Positions 42,224-42,473 of a DNA stretch of 42,473 bases are shown one piece after another. The stretch's first letter is position 1, and every line of letters starts with the position of its first letter. The position numbers were made by a program, and so were the translations under genes. The stretch is from Candidatus Pullilachnospira intestinigallinarum (GTDB taxonomy: Bacteria > Bacillota > Clostridia > Lachnospirales > Lachnospiraceae). The DNA lies in NCBI GenBank assembly GCA_018711275.1, contig DVIN01000012.1, forward strand, positions 1 through 42,473, written 5' to 3'. A model generated the notes under the pieces. That model was not told where the DNA came from and made no database searches. It was given only the letters and a program-made list of their open reading frames with translations.

Positions 42224-42473
42224 CAGCCGGGAGCTGTGTCTGTCCGTACTGCGGCGGCCTCCCGGATCCGCCCATCCTTCATCTCAAAGGTTCGCCCACA
42301 GCGGAGGGCCACCTGCGGATCGTGGGTTACCACCACGATGGTCATACCCGACCGGTTCAGCTTCTCAAAAAGATCCATGATCCCCTCCGAGGTGGCGGTA
42401 TCCAGCGCCCCGGTGGGTTCGTCCGCCAGCAGCACCGCCGGGGAATTCACGATGGCTCTGGCGATGGCCACCC
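42223..42473 (-). CDS. ABC transporter ATP-binding protein, 5' part cut by window
   Basis: Only the last 82 residues are inside the window. They include the end of the signature helix (VAIARAIVNSP), Walker B VLLADEPTGALD and the H-loop VVVTHDP, typical of MacB/LolD-type ATPases that energise FtsX-like permeases. The C-terminus continues past EMKDGRI with a short Ala/Thr tail. The gene overlaps the start of the interrupted permease, its evident partner. Such pairs often export peptides or sense antibiotics, but the substrate here is unknown. Confidence 0.9.
   Translation of the reverse strand, partial: VAIARAIVNSPAVLLADEPTGALDTATSEGIMDLFEKLNRSGMTIVVVTHDPQVALRCGRTFEMKDGRIREAAAVRTDTAPG

Overview
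The window looks like a piece of chromosome from an anaerobic, spore-forming member of the Clostridia, most likely a Lachnospiraceae-type gut bacterium. This is inferred from a complete rnfCDGEAB ion-pumping complex, a group B-like [FeFe] hydrogenase, a GerW/YtfJ spore protein, the gpmI-eno-secG-rnr-smpB-ssrA order of Firmicutes, and an ispH gene directly joined to a ribosomal protein S1-like gene. Consensus sigma-A promoters and strong AGGAGG ribosome binding sites are common. No rRNA, tRNA or CRISPR array was seen.

Layout. Positions 1-3040 are the end of an integrated mobile element: a cut-off accessory gene, a DUF4314-like gene and a large serine recombinase. The recombinase reading frame runs out of the element into the 3' end of the host tmRNA gene ssrA (3040-3389, minus strand), which appears to be the attachment site. 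Then come, all on the minus strand, smpB, rnr, secG, eno and gpmI (RNA quality control, preprotein export and lower glycolysis). A plus-strand [FeFe] hydrogenase with a hairpin-rich leader follows (10139-11647). The next minus-strand block holds a 46-residue membrane protein, gerW, a DUF2953 protein, an unknown protein and a two-domain polyphosphate:AMP phosphotransferase; then a Nudix hydrolase, a class B penicillin-binding protein with its SEDS partner, a U32 peptidase-family protein, zapA, ruvB and ruvA.

From 23.3 to 30.6 kb lies an electron-transfer region: a Gx-transporter-like protein and a NusG-domain-II protein with their own promoter, then the Rnf operon led by a PF06541 membrane protein. 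Rnf couples electron flow between reduced ferredoxin and NAD to ion transport, and the hydrogenase upstream can use the same ferredoxin pool. A plus-strand YprB-like nuclease (30741-31817) converges on rpsA-like, ispH and cmk, which are preceded in the same direction by a BaiN-like flavoprotein and an RpiR-type regulator.

The right part (36.9-41.0 kb) is a small carbohydrate or cyclitol catabolic unit: a LacI-type regulator, a Gfo/Idh/MocA dehydrogenase and two TIM-barrel isomerase/epimerase-like proteins, with operator-like palindromes over the promoter. The most striking non-coding signal is a 37-nt palindrome found twice, 100% identical. Each copy supplies the -35 box of a promoter with a 17-nt spacer, one driving the RpiR gene and one the LacI gene. 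The window ends in an ABC transporter whose permease is interrupted by an in-frame TAG and whose ATPase is cut by the window edge.
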